A stretch of 64,000 nt of DNA. Source: Halopenitus malekzadehii (GTDB lineage: Archaea > Halobacteriota > Halobacteria > Halobacteriales > Haloferacaceae). The stretch lies in the NCBI RefSeq assembly GCF_900108505.1, contig NZ_FNWU01000001.1, positions 558,001 through 622,000 on the forward strand, in the 5' to 3' direction. The first letter of the stretch is position 1. Every line of letters starts with the position of its first letter. The translations under genes were made by a program, and so were the position numbers. This document shows, one piece after another, positions 47,855 to 56,796 of the stretch. The notes beneath the pieces were generated by a model, which was given only the letters and a program-made list of their open reading frames with translations, was not told where the DNA came from and searched no databases.

Positions 47855-50809
47855 ATGACACCCACTACAGCATCCCTCGATTCGTCTCACGTCGTGGTCG
47901 CCGGCGACACCGCGGCGATCGACGACTACGCCGACGCGCTGGCCGCCGCGGGCGCCGACGTGCGGCGTCCCGAGACCGCGGCCGCGGCCCTCGAAACGGT
48001 CCGAACGGATCCGATCGACTGTCTCGTGACCGAGGCCGCTCTCCCGGACGCGACCGCCGTCGAGATCCTTGAGGCGACTCGGGAGGAGTCGTCGACGCTG
48101 CCCGTGATCGCCGCCACCGCCGATGGCGACGAGACGGTCGCGAGCGAGTTGATCGGTGCCGGGGTCACGGACTACCTGGCGCTTCGTGATCCGGATTCGG
48201 AGCCGGAAGCCCCTGACGCGGAGTCGGCACACCCGGTCGAACGGTCCGGCGAGGAGCTACTCACCCGAACCGAGCGCGCCATCAGGACGGCGCAGCGAGC
48301 CGAGACGCGTCGCGAACGAGCCCGGCGGTTCGACGCCGTCCTCGAGGACACGCGAACGGCAACGTGGGTGCTCGACGCCGACGGCACCCTCGAGCGCGCC
48401 AACCGGACGGCACGGGACCTGGTCGACGCCGACGTCGACGCGCTCGTCGGCGATCCCTTCTGGACGCTCCCCTGGTGGTCGGCCGCCGAGGGGACGATGG
48501 CCGACGTACGCCGACTCGTGGAGATGGCGCAGTCGGGGTCGTTCGGCAACGCGGTCGTCTCGCGATCGGCGTCGCTGGCGAATCCCGACGTCATCGACCT
48601 GTCGGTCCGACCCGTCCGGGACGACGGCGGGACGGTCACCTCGATCGTCGTCGAGGGGGTCGACATCACCGACCGTGTCTCACTTGAGCGCGACCTCCGT
48701 CGGTCCGAGGAGCTGCATCGGGTCACGCTCAACAACATGACCGACACCGTCCTCATCACGAACGAGGCGGGCGAGTACACCTACGTCTGCCCGAACGTCC
48801 ACTTCATCTTCGGGTACACCGCCGCGGAGATCGAGGACCTGGGGACGATCGACGACCTCCTCGGCGCCGACCTCTTCGACCGCGAGGAGCTGGCCGAGAA
48901 CGGCGTCCTCAAGAACCTCGAGTGCACCGCGACCGACAAGGCGGGGCGGGAACACACCCTGCTCGTCAACGTCCGCGAGGTCGCGATCCAGGACGGAACG
49001 CTGCTGTACAGTTGCCGGGACGTCACGAAGCGGAAACAGCGCGAGGAGGCGCTGGCGACCCTGCAGGAGACCGCGCGTGATTTCCTCTACGCGGAGACCC
49101 ACGAGGAGATCGCGAGCCACGTCGTCGACGACACGCCGAGCGTGCTCGATCTGGACGCGAGCGCGGTCTACCTGTTCGACGACGACGCCACCGAGCTGCG
49201 CCCCGCTGCGCGTTCACGGGGGATGCGGGATCGACACGGACCGCTGCCGTCCGTCGGCGCCGACGACACGACGCTCGTGGGTCACAGCTTCGTCGCGGAC
49301 GACGCGCTGTTCCTCGACGACGCCCACGACGACGACCGGCTCGGAAACCGGGCGAGCGACCTCCGAAGCGTGGCGGCCATTCCGCTCGGATCACACGGCG
49401 TCTTCCTCATCGGGTCCACGTCGGTCGGCGCCTTCGACGACGTCACGCGTGAGCTCGCCGACCTGCTCGCGGCGACCGCCGAGGCGGCGCTCGACCGCGT
49501 CACCCGTGAGTCCCGGCTTCGTGAACAGGAGCGGACGCTCCAGCGTCGCAACGAGGAGTTGACCGGACTGAACCGGGTCAACGAGACCATTCGGGCGATC
49601 GACCGGGCCGTCGTCCGCGCCGAGACGGGCGCGGAGATCGACCACTCCGTCTGTGAGCATCTCACCGATGACGACCGGTTCCGGTTCGCGTGGATCGGAA
49701 CGGTCGACGAACGATCCGGCACGGTCGAACCGCGGGCGTGGGCGGGTGAGGCGGACGGCTACCTGGACGCACGACCGTTCACGATCGGCGCCGACGAGGG
49801 CGATCCGGCCGGCCGAGCCGCGGCGACCGGCGAGACCACCGTCGTCGAGAACGTCGCCGAGAGGGTCCGCGAGGAGTCCTGGCGCCGGGACGCCCTCTCA
49901 CGGGAGTACCGATCGGTGGTGAGCATCCCGCTCGTGTACAACGACCTCTCTCACGGGATCCTCACGGTGTATGCGACCACCCGGAACGCTGTCGACGACA
50001 CGACGCGGGCGGTTCTCGGCGAACTGGGGGAGACGATCGCCGCCGGGTTCAGCGCGAACGAGCGCAAGAAGGCGTTGCTCACGACCTCGCTGACCCGCGT
50101 CGAGTTCGCGGTCGACGACCCCACGTTCGTCCTGTCGCGGCTCGCCCGCCGGGCGGATTGTACGATCGCCTACCACGGCGGCGTTCGACAGACCGATGAG
50201 GGACGATACGTGTTCGTCACCGTTCAGGACGCGCCGCTCGATGCGGTGGCGGACGCGGCCGCCGACCTCGTCGCGATCGACGACGTCCGCCGGATCAACG
50301 GGGGACGCGCGAACGACGCCGGAGCTTCCGGTGATGCCGACGATGCTGGCGGGACGGGCGGCGTGTTGCGGCTCCGTCTCACCAGTCCCTTCCTCGCGCT
50401 GGACCTCGCCGATCACGGCGCCGTCGTTCGAGAGGCGACCGCCGATCCCGACTCGGCGACGCTCGTGGTGGCGGTTCCCGACGGGATCGGCCTCCGGCGG
50501 GTCACGGAACTCGTGCGGGAGACCTTTTCGGACGTCGAACTCCGGTCCAAACGGACCCTGGATCGATCGCTCGACCACGATCGGTCCGCGCGCGTGCTTG
50601 CGGACGTGACAGACCGCCAGCTGGAGGTCGTGCAGACGGCCTACTACAGCGGCTTCTTCGAGTCGCCCCGGGAACACACCGGGGAGGAGGTCGCGGACAC
50701 GCTCGATATCTCCCCGCCGGCGTTCTACCGACACGTCCGGACGGTTCAACGGAAGGTGTTCACGGCGCTCTTCGAGGAGGGAACCGTCCCGCTCGCGGCT
50801 CGCGAGTAG
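47855..50809 (+). CDS. Multi-sensor bacterio-opsin-activator type regulator
   Basis: 984 residues. Residues 1-115 resemble a response-regulator receiver fold without a clear phospho-Asp pocket. Two PAS-like domains follow (about 150-275, ATWVLDADGTLERANRTA; and about 280-395, HRVTLNNMTDTVLITNEAGEY). Two GAF-like domains come next (about 405-550 and 570-720), then the bacterio-opsin-activator domain, and the C-terminal HTH_10 (about 930-984; LTDRQLEVVQTAYYSGFF-like segment and EVADTLDISPPAFYRHVRTVQRKVF). It senses redox, light or small molecules and binds DNA. It is monocistronic with its start at ATG 47855. Confidence 0.86.
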   Translation: MTPTTASLDSSHVVVAGDTAAIDDYADALAAAGADVRRPETAAAALETVRTDPIDCLVTEAALPDATAVEILEATREESSTLPVIAATADGDETVASELIGAGVTDYLALRDPDSEPEAPDAESAHPVERSGEELLTRTERAIRTAQRAETRRERARRFDAVLEDTRTATWVLDADGTLERANRTARDLVDADVDALVGDPFWTLPWWSAAEGTMADVRRLVEMAQSGSFGNAVVSRSASLANPDVIDLSVRPVRDDGGTVTSIVVEGVDITDRVSLERDLRRSEELHRVTLNNMTDTVLITNEAGEYTYVCPNVHFIFGYTAAEIEDLGTIDDLLGADLFDREELAENGVLKNLECTATDKAGREHTLLVNVREVAIQDGTLLYSCRDVTKRKQREEALATLQETARDFLYAETHEEIASHVVDDTPSVLDLDASAVYLFDDDATELRPAARSRGMRDRHGPLPSVGADDTTLVGHSFVADDALFLDDAHDDDRLGNRASDLRSVAAIPLGSHGVFLIGSTSVGAFDDVTRELADLLAATAEAALDRVTRESRLREQERTLQRRNEELTGLNRVNETIRAIDRAVVRAETGAEIDHSVCEHLTDDDRFRFAWIGTVDERSGTVEPRAWAGEADGYLDARPFTIGADEGDPAGRAAATGETTVVENVAERVREESWRRDALSREYRSVVSIPLVYNDLSHGILTVYATTRNAVDDTTRAVLGELGETIAAGFSANERKKALLTTSLTRVEFAVDDPTFVLSRLARRADCTIAYHGGVRQTDEGRYVFVTVQDAPLDAVADAAADLVAIDDVRRINGGRANDAGASGDADDAGGTGGVLRLRLTSPFLALDLADHGAVVREATADPDSATLVVAVPDGIGLRRVTELVRETFSDVELRSKRTLDRSLDHDRSARVLADVTDRQLEVVQTAYYSGFFESPREHTGEEVADTLDISPPAFYRHVRTVQRKVFTALFEEGTVPLAARE

Positions 50810-50970
50810 GGGTTCGTGCTCGACGACGCCGGGTAGCAGCCGTCCGCCCCGGTGGTGGTTATATAACGAACACCTCTTCTGAATCCGTGTTCACTACTTA
50901 ACGATCACCCATTCCCTTATACGCCTATTATCTCCTGATAGAGCGTGCTGCGGACGACGCTCACGAACCC

Positions 50971-51114
50971 ATGAAGGACGCACCCCTATCCACCGAGGAC
51001 CGAACGCAGTACGAGTGTTTCGAGTGCGGAATGACCGTGTTGGCCGCCGATCCGCCGGGAGAATGTTCCGAGTGTGGCGGCGAGCTCCGGAACCGCGGGA
51101 CGCCGATCGAATAA
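50971..51114 (+). CDS. 47-residue zinc-ribbon (rubrerythrin-like domain) protein
   Basis: Small protein [20 protein letters not shown]... with two CxxC knuckles (YECFECG and GECSECG), enough to bind one Zn or Fe. Proteins of this form are annotated as rubrerythrin-like in haloarchaea (recollection). Its stop TAA overlaps the glutamate dehydrogenase ATG (TAATG), so the genes are coupled. A TATA-like CTTATACG at about 50915 supports an upstream promoter. Its function is unknown; it may regulate or assist the dehydrogenase. Confidence 0.78.
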   Translation: MKDAPLSTEDRTQYECFECGMTVLAADPPGECSECGGELRNRGTPIE

Positions 51115-52469
51115 TGGCGGCGGGATCGAGAGCGGACCACGTCGTCGACGCCGCCGATACCGACGACGCCGACGACGCCGCCGATGCCGCTGACGCCGCC
51201 ACTGCTGACGGCGATGCCGACGCGGAACCCGAATCCGCCCTGGAGACGGCGCGTCGCCAGCTGCAGCACGCCGCCGATCGGCTCGACATCGACCCGAACA
51301 TCGTCGAGCGACTCGCCCATCCCAAGGCGGTCCACGAGGTGACGGTTCCGGTCGAGCGTGACGACGGGAGCGTCGAGGTGTTCACCGGCTACCGCGCCCA
51401 GCACGACAGCGTCCGCGGACCGTACAAGGGCGGTCTGCGGTACCATCCTGAGGTCACCCGCGACGAGTGCGTCGGGCTCGGGATGTGGATGACCTGGAAG
51501 TGCGCCGTGATGGACCTGCCCTTCGGCGGGGCCAAGGGCGGCGTCGCGGTGAACCCCAAGGACCTGAGCGAGACCGAGACGGAGCGGCTGACCCGCCGGT
51601 TCGCCGGGGAGATCCGCGACGAGATCGGCCCGACGATCGACATTCCGGCCCCCGATATGGGGACCGACCCGCAGACGATGGCGTGGCTGATGGACGCCTA
51701 CTCGATGCAGGAGGGCGAGACGGTCCCCGGCGTGGTCACCGGCAAGCCGCCCGTGATCGGTGGGAGCAAGGGCCGTGCCGAGGCTCCCGGTCGCAGCGTC
51801 GCGATCATCGCCAGGGAGGCGATCGACTACTACGGGAAGCCGATCGACGAGACGTCGATCGCGATCCAGGGGTACGGCAGCGTCGGCGCGAACGCCGCCC
51901 GACTGCTCGACGACTGGGGCGCCAACGTGGTCGCGGTCAGCGACGTCAACGGCGCCGTCTACGACGTGAACGGCCTCGACACGCACGCGATCCCCGCCCA
52001 CGAGGAGGAGCCCGAGGCCGTGATGGACCACGCCGCCCCCGAGACGCTCACGAACGACGAGCTGCTCGAGCTCGACGTCGACGTCTTGATCCCCGCCGCG
52101 CTCGGGAACGTGCTCACCGCTGAGAACGCCGGGCGCGTCTCGGCGGATATGGTCGTCGAGGGCGCAAACGGCCCGACGACGAGCGCCGCCGACCGGATCC
52201 TCGCGGACCGGGACGTTCCCGTCATCCCCGACATCCTCGCGAACGCCGGCGGCGTCACCGTCTCCTACTTCGAGTGGCTCCAGGACATCAACCGCCGGGC
52301 GTGGTCGCTCGAACGGGTTCGCGGGGAACTCGAGGATGAGATGCTCGAAGCCTGGAACGCCGTCCGAGGCGAACACGAGTCGCGCGGAGTGACCTGGCGG
52401 GATGCCGCCTACGTCGTCGCCCTCTCCCGGGTCGCCGAGGCCCACGACGCCCGCGGGCTCTGGCCGTAG
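51114..52469 (+). CDS. gdhB: Glutamate dehydrogenase (NAD(P)-dependent)
   Basis: 451 residues. A halophilic 40-residue acidic leader precedes the Glu/Leu/Phe dehydrogenase fold: [11 protein letters not shown], the catalytic Lys in [20 protein letters not shown] fold [16 protein letters not shown] and the C-terminal [23 protein letters not shown] 51114 overlaps the zinc-ribbon gene stop. It links carbon and nitrogen metabolism. NAD versus NADP use is not clear from the GxGxxG context alone. Confidence 0.94.
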   Translation: MAAGSRADHVVDAADTDDADDAADAADAATADGDADAEPESALETARRQLQHAADRLDIDPNIVERLAHPKAVHEVTVPVERDDGSVEVFTGYRAQHDSVRGPYKGGLRYHPEVTRDECVGLGMWMTWKCAVMDLPFGGAKGGVAVNPKDLSETETERLTRRFAGEIRDEIGPTIDIPAPDMGTDPQTMAWLMDAYSMQEGETVPGVVTGKPPVIGGSKGRAEAPGRSVAIIAREAIDYYGKPIDETSIAIQGYGSVGANAARLLDDWGANVVAVSDVNGAVYDVNGLDTHAIPAHEEEPEAVMDHAAPETLTNDELLELDVDVLIPAALGNVLTAENAGRVSADMVVEGANGPTTSAADRILADRDVPVIPDILANAGGVTVSYFEWLQDINRRAWSLERVRGELEDEMLEAWNAVRGEHESRGVTWRDAAYVVALSRVAEAHDARGLWP

Positions 52470-52558
52470 TTCGGGTGGTTGACCCTCGGCGCGATCGGGA
52501 ACGCGTTCCTGCTCGGTGCCTCGAACCGTGCGAGTGAGATTGCCCTCCAGCTGGCGGC

Positions 52559-52885
52559 TCACTCCTCGTCGATCGTTCGTGTACCGAACTCCCGAGTCAG
52601 CAGTTCGGGAACGTCCTCGGACGTCACGTCCGCGTACCAGTGCCCGCGTGGATGGATCGCGACTGCCGCCCCGTCCGTGCTGCAGAGCCCGAGACAGCTC
52701 GTCTCGGCGACGGCGACGCCGGACCAGAACAGGTCACGATCCCGGAGCCACGTCCGGACCGCGTCCAGAACCGCCTCGCCGCCCGCACCGGCGCAACAGG
52801 CGTATTCCGAATCGCGATCGTGTGTACAGACGAGCACGTGGTCCGTGACGCCGCGATCGCGGACCGCCTCGGTTCGGTCGCGCAT
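52559..52885 (-). CDS. Thioredoxin-like 2Fe-2S ferredoxin of the cobalt-transport operon
   Basis: 108 residues. VCTHDRDSEYACC, then ETSCLGLCSTDGAAVAIHPRGHWYADV gives the four-cysteine pattern of thioredoxin-fold 2Fe-2S ferredoxins. It closely parallels the C-terminal domain of the first CbiX in this window. Its start overlaps the cbtA stop (ATGA), so it is in one operon with the cobalt transporter. It may buffer or sense metal or feed electrons to a chelatase. Confidence 0.82.
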   Translation of the reverse strand: MRDRTEAVRDRGVTDHVLVCTHDRDSEYACCAGAGGEAVLDAVRTWLRDRDLFWSGVAVAETSCLGLCSTDGAAVAIHPRGHWYADVTSEDVPELLTREFGTRTIDEE

Positions 52886-53850
52886 CAGTCCGCGCTCCGC
52901 GGGCGACTCGATCCTGTCCCCGGATCGTCATCGGGGGTGCGTCCGGCGTCAGACTCGCTGTTGACCGCGTCGATGGGCCGACCGGTTCCGCGTCGCCGAC
53001 GCACCAGCCACGCGTGTGCACCGGCCAGGGTCGCCCACAGCAGGAGCTGCCCGAAGACGGTCATCCCGACCAGCCCGGCCGAGAGGCTCGCGGGGAGTGT
53101 GCTCTCGACCGTGGTGGTCGGGGCGAGGAACGCCGCGATGACGAGGAGCCCGAACGGCGCCAGCGCGCCGGCCGCGGCCAGCGCCGGCGAGCGACCGTGT
53201 CCGTCACGTCCGTCGGCATCGACACGCCCGTCGACATCGGCGCGTGCGGCGACGTCGGCACGCTCGGCGGGACGAAGCCGGTCGAACGTCCACAGCGCGA
53301 GCAGTCCACTGATCGCACCCAGGACCATCATCCCGCCGTACAGCCACAGACGCGTCGAGATGGTCAGCGACGCTTCGACGCCCGGCGACCGTGGCGGCAG
53401 CACGAGCCAGGGCGCACCCGAGACGGTGATGAACCCGATCCCGGCCAGGACCGCCTGTTTGACGCCCGACCCTGGCGCGCCGGGGAGCAGCGGCTCGAGC
53501 AGGTAGAACCCGGCCCCGAAGACGACGGCGCCGAGAAGCACCCCCCAGAGCGCGCTCGAAGCGATGCTCACCACGGTCGTGACCGGTCCGGAGACGGCGG
53601 CGTCGTGAGCGTGGCCGCCCTCCTCAGCGTGATCGTGGCCACCATCATCCCCGTGGGCGTGGCCACCCTCCTCGTGAGTGTGATCGGCCGTCGTTGCGTC
53701 CGTGCCACCTGCCTCGATCGCGGCGTCGTCGTGGCCGAGTTCGTCGGCGAACGCCACGGTCGGCGCCGCGACGAGCGCGACGAACAGGCCGAACACGAGG
53801 CCCGCGACGGCGCCGGCCTTCACGCCGCGAGTGAGATACTCGGCAAGCAT
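52885..53850 (-). CDS. cbtA: Cobalt transporter subunit CbtA
   Basis: 321 residues with five predicted helices. A His/Asp/Glu-rich external loop after helix 1 (residues about 57-82: HTHEEGGHAHGDDGGHDHA and more) is a probable Co-binding stretch. GVLLGAVVFGAGFYLLEPLLPG and GIGFITVSGAPWLVLPP are CbtA marks. CbtA and CbtB form a small predicted cobalt uptake system typical of cobalamin regulons. The hydrophilic tail is longer than usual. Confidence 0.88.
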   Translation of the reverse strand: MLAEYLTRGVKAGAVAGLVFGLFVALVAAPTVAFADELGHDDAAIEAGGTDATTADHTHEEGGHAHGDDGGHDHAEEGGHAHDAAVSGPVTTVVSIASSALWGVLLGAVVFGAGFYLLEPLLPGAPGSGVKQAVLAGIGFITVSGAPWLVLPPRSPGVEASLTISTRLWLYGGMMVLGAISGLLALWTFDRLRPAERADVAARADVDGRVDADGRDGHGRSPALAAAGALAPFGLLVIAAFLAPTTTVESTLPASLSAGLVGMTVFGQLLLWATLAGAHAWLVRRRRGTGRPIDAVNSESDAGRTPDDDPGTGSSRPRSAD

Positions 53851-53852
53851 CC

Positions 53853-54089
53853 TCAGTGGCAGGTGACGCCGGCGGCGTGTCGGAAGTGGTGTAGCGAGTC
53901 ATGGACCATCGGTTCCTGCACGAACAGCAGCGCGAACCCGAGCGCGGCGACGAGCGCGAACGCGGTCGCGATCTGCGTCGGAGTCGCCTCCCGTCGTGCG
54001 ATCTCGAGTCGTCCCTGTACGGTGTCCCCCGCGTTCCCGGTCGGGATCGTCGGTGCACCATCGGCCGTGACGTCGGTGGTCGGCGCCAT
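53853..54089 (-). CDS. cbtB: Cobalt transporter subunit CbtB
   Basis: 78 residues with one membrane helix (about 42-62) and the CbtB C-terminal signature EPMVHDSLHHFRHAAGVTCH, rich in His and ending in Cys-His; these residues are likely to bind cobalt. It lies 2 bases before cbtA. ATG 54089 (MAPTTDV) is chosen over an upstream in-frame start, since the longer form reads through the promoter. Confidence 0.88.
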   Translation of the reverse strand: MAPTTDVTADGAPTIPTGNAGDTVQGRLEIARREATPTQIATAFALVAALGFALLFVQEPMVHDSLHHFRHAAGVTCH

Positions 54090-54095
54090 TGTAAA

Positions 54096-54124
54096 TACAA
54101 GTTGTATAAAATCAAGTTTAGTTG
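54096..54124. promoter_or_regulatory. Possible operator before cbtB, site D
   Basis: CAA-GTTTAG-TTG (54113-54124) has the CAA-N6-TTG core of the cobalamin dyad, without its outer CTAA/TTAG arms. Next to it is TACAA-G-TTGTA (54096-54106), 7 bases before the cbtB start codon. The site D core lies closer to the start codon than in the other three promoters, so the assignment is weaker. Confidence 0.42.
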
Positions 54125-54296
54125 TAAAGCTTACGGGTGGGATCGAACCAGTCGGTTCAGTCGACCCGATCGACCCGATCAAGTCGGATCGGTTGCGATA
54201 TATAAATCCCGACGGACACCGGCCGCTAGAGCTTATAAACTATAGGGCAGAGCCATCGTGACTCCTTATAATACGACGTGACGCCGGTGACGACTG

Positions 54297-56762
54297 TCAG
54301 TCCCGATCGACCCGTGCGACCTGCCCGTCGATCCGCTCCGCCGACAGCGCCGACAGCGGGACCCGCTCGCCGCCGGTCGCCTCGAGAAGGGGACCGATGA
54401 GGCTCGACCGGTCCCGGTTCGATCGGCGGTCCCGGTTCGATCGGCGGTCCCCGCCGGCGTCTCTGTGCTCGCTGCCGGCATCCACCACTACCACGTGTGC
54501 GCCCGTCCCGGCGAGTTCCCGGGCCGCGGCGCGCGTCTCCGCGCTCGGACTCCCGTCGGCGACGTTCGCGCGCCCGTCGGTGACGACCACGACGACGCCG
54601 GCCGCGGGGTCGGCTCGCCGAACGACCGTCGCCGCCGTCCGCAGGCCGGCGGGCAGCGGCGTCCGGTCGCCCGTCGGGAGGTCCTTCAAGTGTCGGGCCG
54701 CCATCCCGACGCTGTCCGTCGGCGGGAGCAGCACGTCGGCGTCCGTGCCGGCGAAGGCGACGAACGCCACCTCCTCCCGTCCCTCGTAGGCGTCCCGCAG
54801 CAGCTCCAGCACGACCCCCTTGGCCGTCCGCATCGCCGGCCGCATCGAGGCGCTGGCGTCGACGACGAAGGTCACGAGCGTGTCGGCGTCCCCGCGCCGC
54901 ACTGACTGCCTGAGGTCCCGGGATTCGATCGACGATGCCCCCCGACGTGTCGCCGCGCGGAGGGACGCGCCGACGTCGACGTCCGCGCTCGCCGCGGTCG
55001 CGTCGGCTCGCTCCGATCGGACGCGGGGCCCGGCGACGTCGCCCTCCGCGGACGGCCGCGTCCCGGATCCGGACCGGAGGTCGGCTGCGTCGTGTGCGTC
55101 CGGACCGGCGTCCCCAGCGTCCGGGTCCGAGATCTCGGGCGCACGTCCCTGGCCGACGGACGCGCGTGACTGGCCGGGCACGATGGGTGTTCGATCCTCC
55201 CGATCGCCGCCATTTGTGTCTCCATCGATCGTGTCCCCATCGATCGCGTCCTCGTCGGTCGCGTCGTCTCCGTTCGCATCCCCCTCGTTCGCCCCACCTT
55301 CGTTCATCGCTCCCTCGTTCGCGTCGTCCTCGTCCGTGTCACCCTCGGCGTCCGCGTGCTCGCCAGCCGGTTCCGGATCGCCGCCGCGATCGGGTGTATC
55401 GGGATCGATCTCGGACCCGGTTTCGGTGTTTGCGTCGCGTTCGGCGTCGTCCGCGGGCTCCGCGTCCGCGCCGTCGGCGCCCTCCGGATCGCCGGCCGTG
55501 GCGTTCGGCGTCGCGCCCCCGTTGCGCCGACCGTCCTCATCCGCTGTCGCGTCTTCCGTGTCCTCCGGAGCGCCCTCATCGCCGTTGGACTCGAAATGGT
55601 CGTCGATGCGCTCCTCCGGATCGGGGTCCGAGTCGAACGGGTCGGACCGCAGCCGGTGAGGAAGTGCGAACGTCGCCGCCTCGCGGACGTCGGACTCGAG
55701 CACGCGCCCGCGGTCCGCGAGCGCGGCGAAGGTACGCGCGGCGCGGGCGGTCGCGATGTCACCGCGGTGGCCCTCCACGCCGGCGTCGCGGCACAGTTCC
55801 GCGATCTCCTCGCGGAACGACCGCGGCAGCGTGACGTCCGGGAGTCGACGGCGGGCCCGCCGAAGGCGCTCGCGGTACGCATCCGTGTCGAGTGCGTCCG
55901 CGTCCGTGTCGGGGTCGTTCGCGTTCGCTTCCCCCTGTCCGTCCTCCCGCCCCCGCTCCTCCCCGTCATCACCGAGCGCGCGATCGATGATCGCCACGCG
56001 GTCGTCGATCGAGTCACAGCCCGTCACGGTCGTTTGGAGGGCGAACCGGTCGCGCAGCTGTGGTCGAAGGTCGCCCTCCTCCGGGTTCATCGTCCCGACG
56101 AGGGTGAACGACGCCGGGTGAGTGACGCTGACGCCGTCGCGCTCGACCCGGTTGACGCCGCTTGCGGCGGCGTCCAACAGCGTGTCGACCAGGTGGTCCC
56201 CGAGGAGGTTCACCTCGTCGACGTAGAGGATCCCCCGGTTGGCCCGCGCAAGCACGCCGGGATCGAACTCGAACTCGCCAGCCAGCGCGTCGGCCACCGA
56301 GAGCGTTCCGACCACGCGCTCGCGGGTCGCGCTCAGCGGGAGCGTGACCACCGGCACCGACCGTTCGGTCGTCTCAATCTCCGCCGACGAACGCGACCGA
56401 CAGTCCGCACACTGTCGACCGGGGTCGTCCGGCGGACAGCCGTACGGACACCCCTCGACCACGGTCTGGGTCGGCAGCAGGCCGGCGAGGCCACGCACCG
56501 CCGTGGACTTCGCCGTCCCCTTCGCACCGCGTATCAGGAGCCCGTCGAGGTCGTCGTTGGCCGCGACGGCGAGGAGCCCCCGTTTGAGGTCATCCTGGCC
56601 GACGATCGCCCCGAACGGGAGCGATCCGTCCCGCTCGCGTCCACGAGCTACCTCCCGGTCGCGTTCCCGAGCGTCCCCCCGGTCGCGTTCCTGCTCCGCT
56701 CTCCGAGATCGCTCCGCCCCTCGATCGTGCGAAGCCTTTTTGTCCGATCCTAATTCAACCAT
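54297..56762 (-). CDS. chlID: ChlI/ChlD-type AAA+ and VWA chelatase motor subunit
   Basis: 821 residues. After a basic-acidic leader, the AAA+ part shows Walker A GAKGTAKST (about 79-87), a four-Cys insertion CPYGCPPDDPGRQCADC, Walker B LYVDEVNLL and the VWA-linking Arg finger region LRPQLRDRFAL. A long acidic, low-complexity linker follows (about 390-620). The C-terminal VWA domain has the MIDAS VVDASASM (about 634) and VVVTDGRANV. Such ChlI-ChlD fusions power the CobN-type cobaltochelatase in place of CobS/CobT. It is divergent from cobN, and its ATG at 56762 falls inside operator site B. Confidence 0.86.
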   Translation of the reverse strand: MVELGSDKKASHDRGAERSRRAEQERDRGDARERDREVARGRERDGSLPFGAIVGQDDLKRGLLAVAANDDLDGLLIRGAKGTAKSTAVRGLAGLLPTQTVVEGCPYGCPPDDPGRQCADCRSRSSAEIETTERSVPVVTLPLSATRERVVGTLSVADALAGEFEFDPGVLARANRGILYVDEVNLLGDHLVDTLLDAAASGVNRVERDGVSVTHPASFTLVGTMNPEEGDLRPQLRDRFALQTTVTGCDSIDDRVAIIDRALGDDGEERGREDGQGEANANDPDTDADALDTDAYRERLRRARRRLPDVTLPRSFREEIAELCRDAGVEGHRGDIATARAARTFAALADRGRVLESDVREAATFALPHRLRSDPFDSDPDPEERIDDHFESNGDEGAPEDTEDATADEDGRRNGGATPNATAGDPEGADGADAEPADDAERDANTETGSEIDPDTPDRGGDPEPAGEHADAEGDTDEDDANEGAMNEGGANEGDANGDDATDEDAIDGDTIDGDTNGGDREDRTPIVPGQSRASVGQGRAPEISDPDAGDAGPDAHDAADLRSGSGTRPSAEGDVAGPRVRSERADATAASADVDVGASLRAATRRGASSIESRDLRQSVRRGDADTLVTFVVDASASMRPAMRTAKGVVLELLRDAYEGREEVAFVAFAGTDADVLLPPTDSVGMAARHLKDLPTGDRTPLPAGLRTAATVVRRADPAAGVVVVVTDGRANVADGSPSAETRAAARELAGTGAHVVVVDAGSEHRDAGGDRRSNRDRRSNRDRSSLIGPLLEATGGERVPLSALSAERIDGQVARVDRD

Positions 56763-56773
56763 ACTTGTCTTAG
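56750..56773. promoter_or_regulatory. Cobalamin operator dyad, site B (cobN/chlID)
   Basis: 24-bp dyad CTAA-N2-CAA-N6-TTG-N2-TTAG, differing from site A at only three or four of the 24 positions. It ends 23 nt before the cobN ATG (56797), the same spacing as at cbiT and the second cbiX. On the other strand it spans the start codon (56762) of the ChlID-like gene. TTAAATC near 56785-56790 is a TATA candidate for that divergent gene. Confidence 0.72.
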
Positions 56774-56796
56774 ACACAAGGAGATTTAACAACCTT

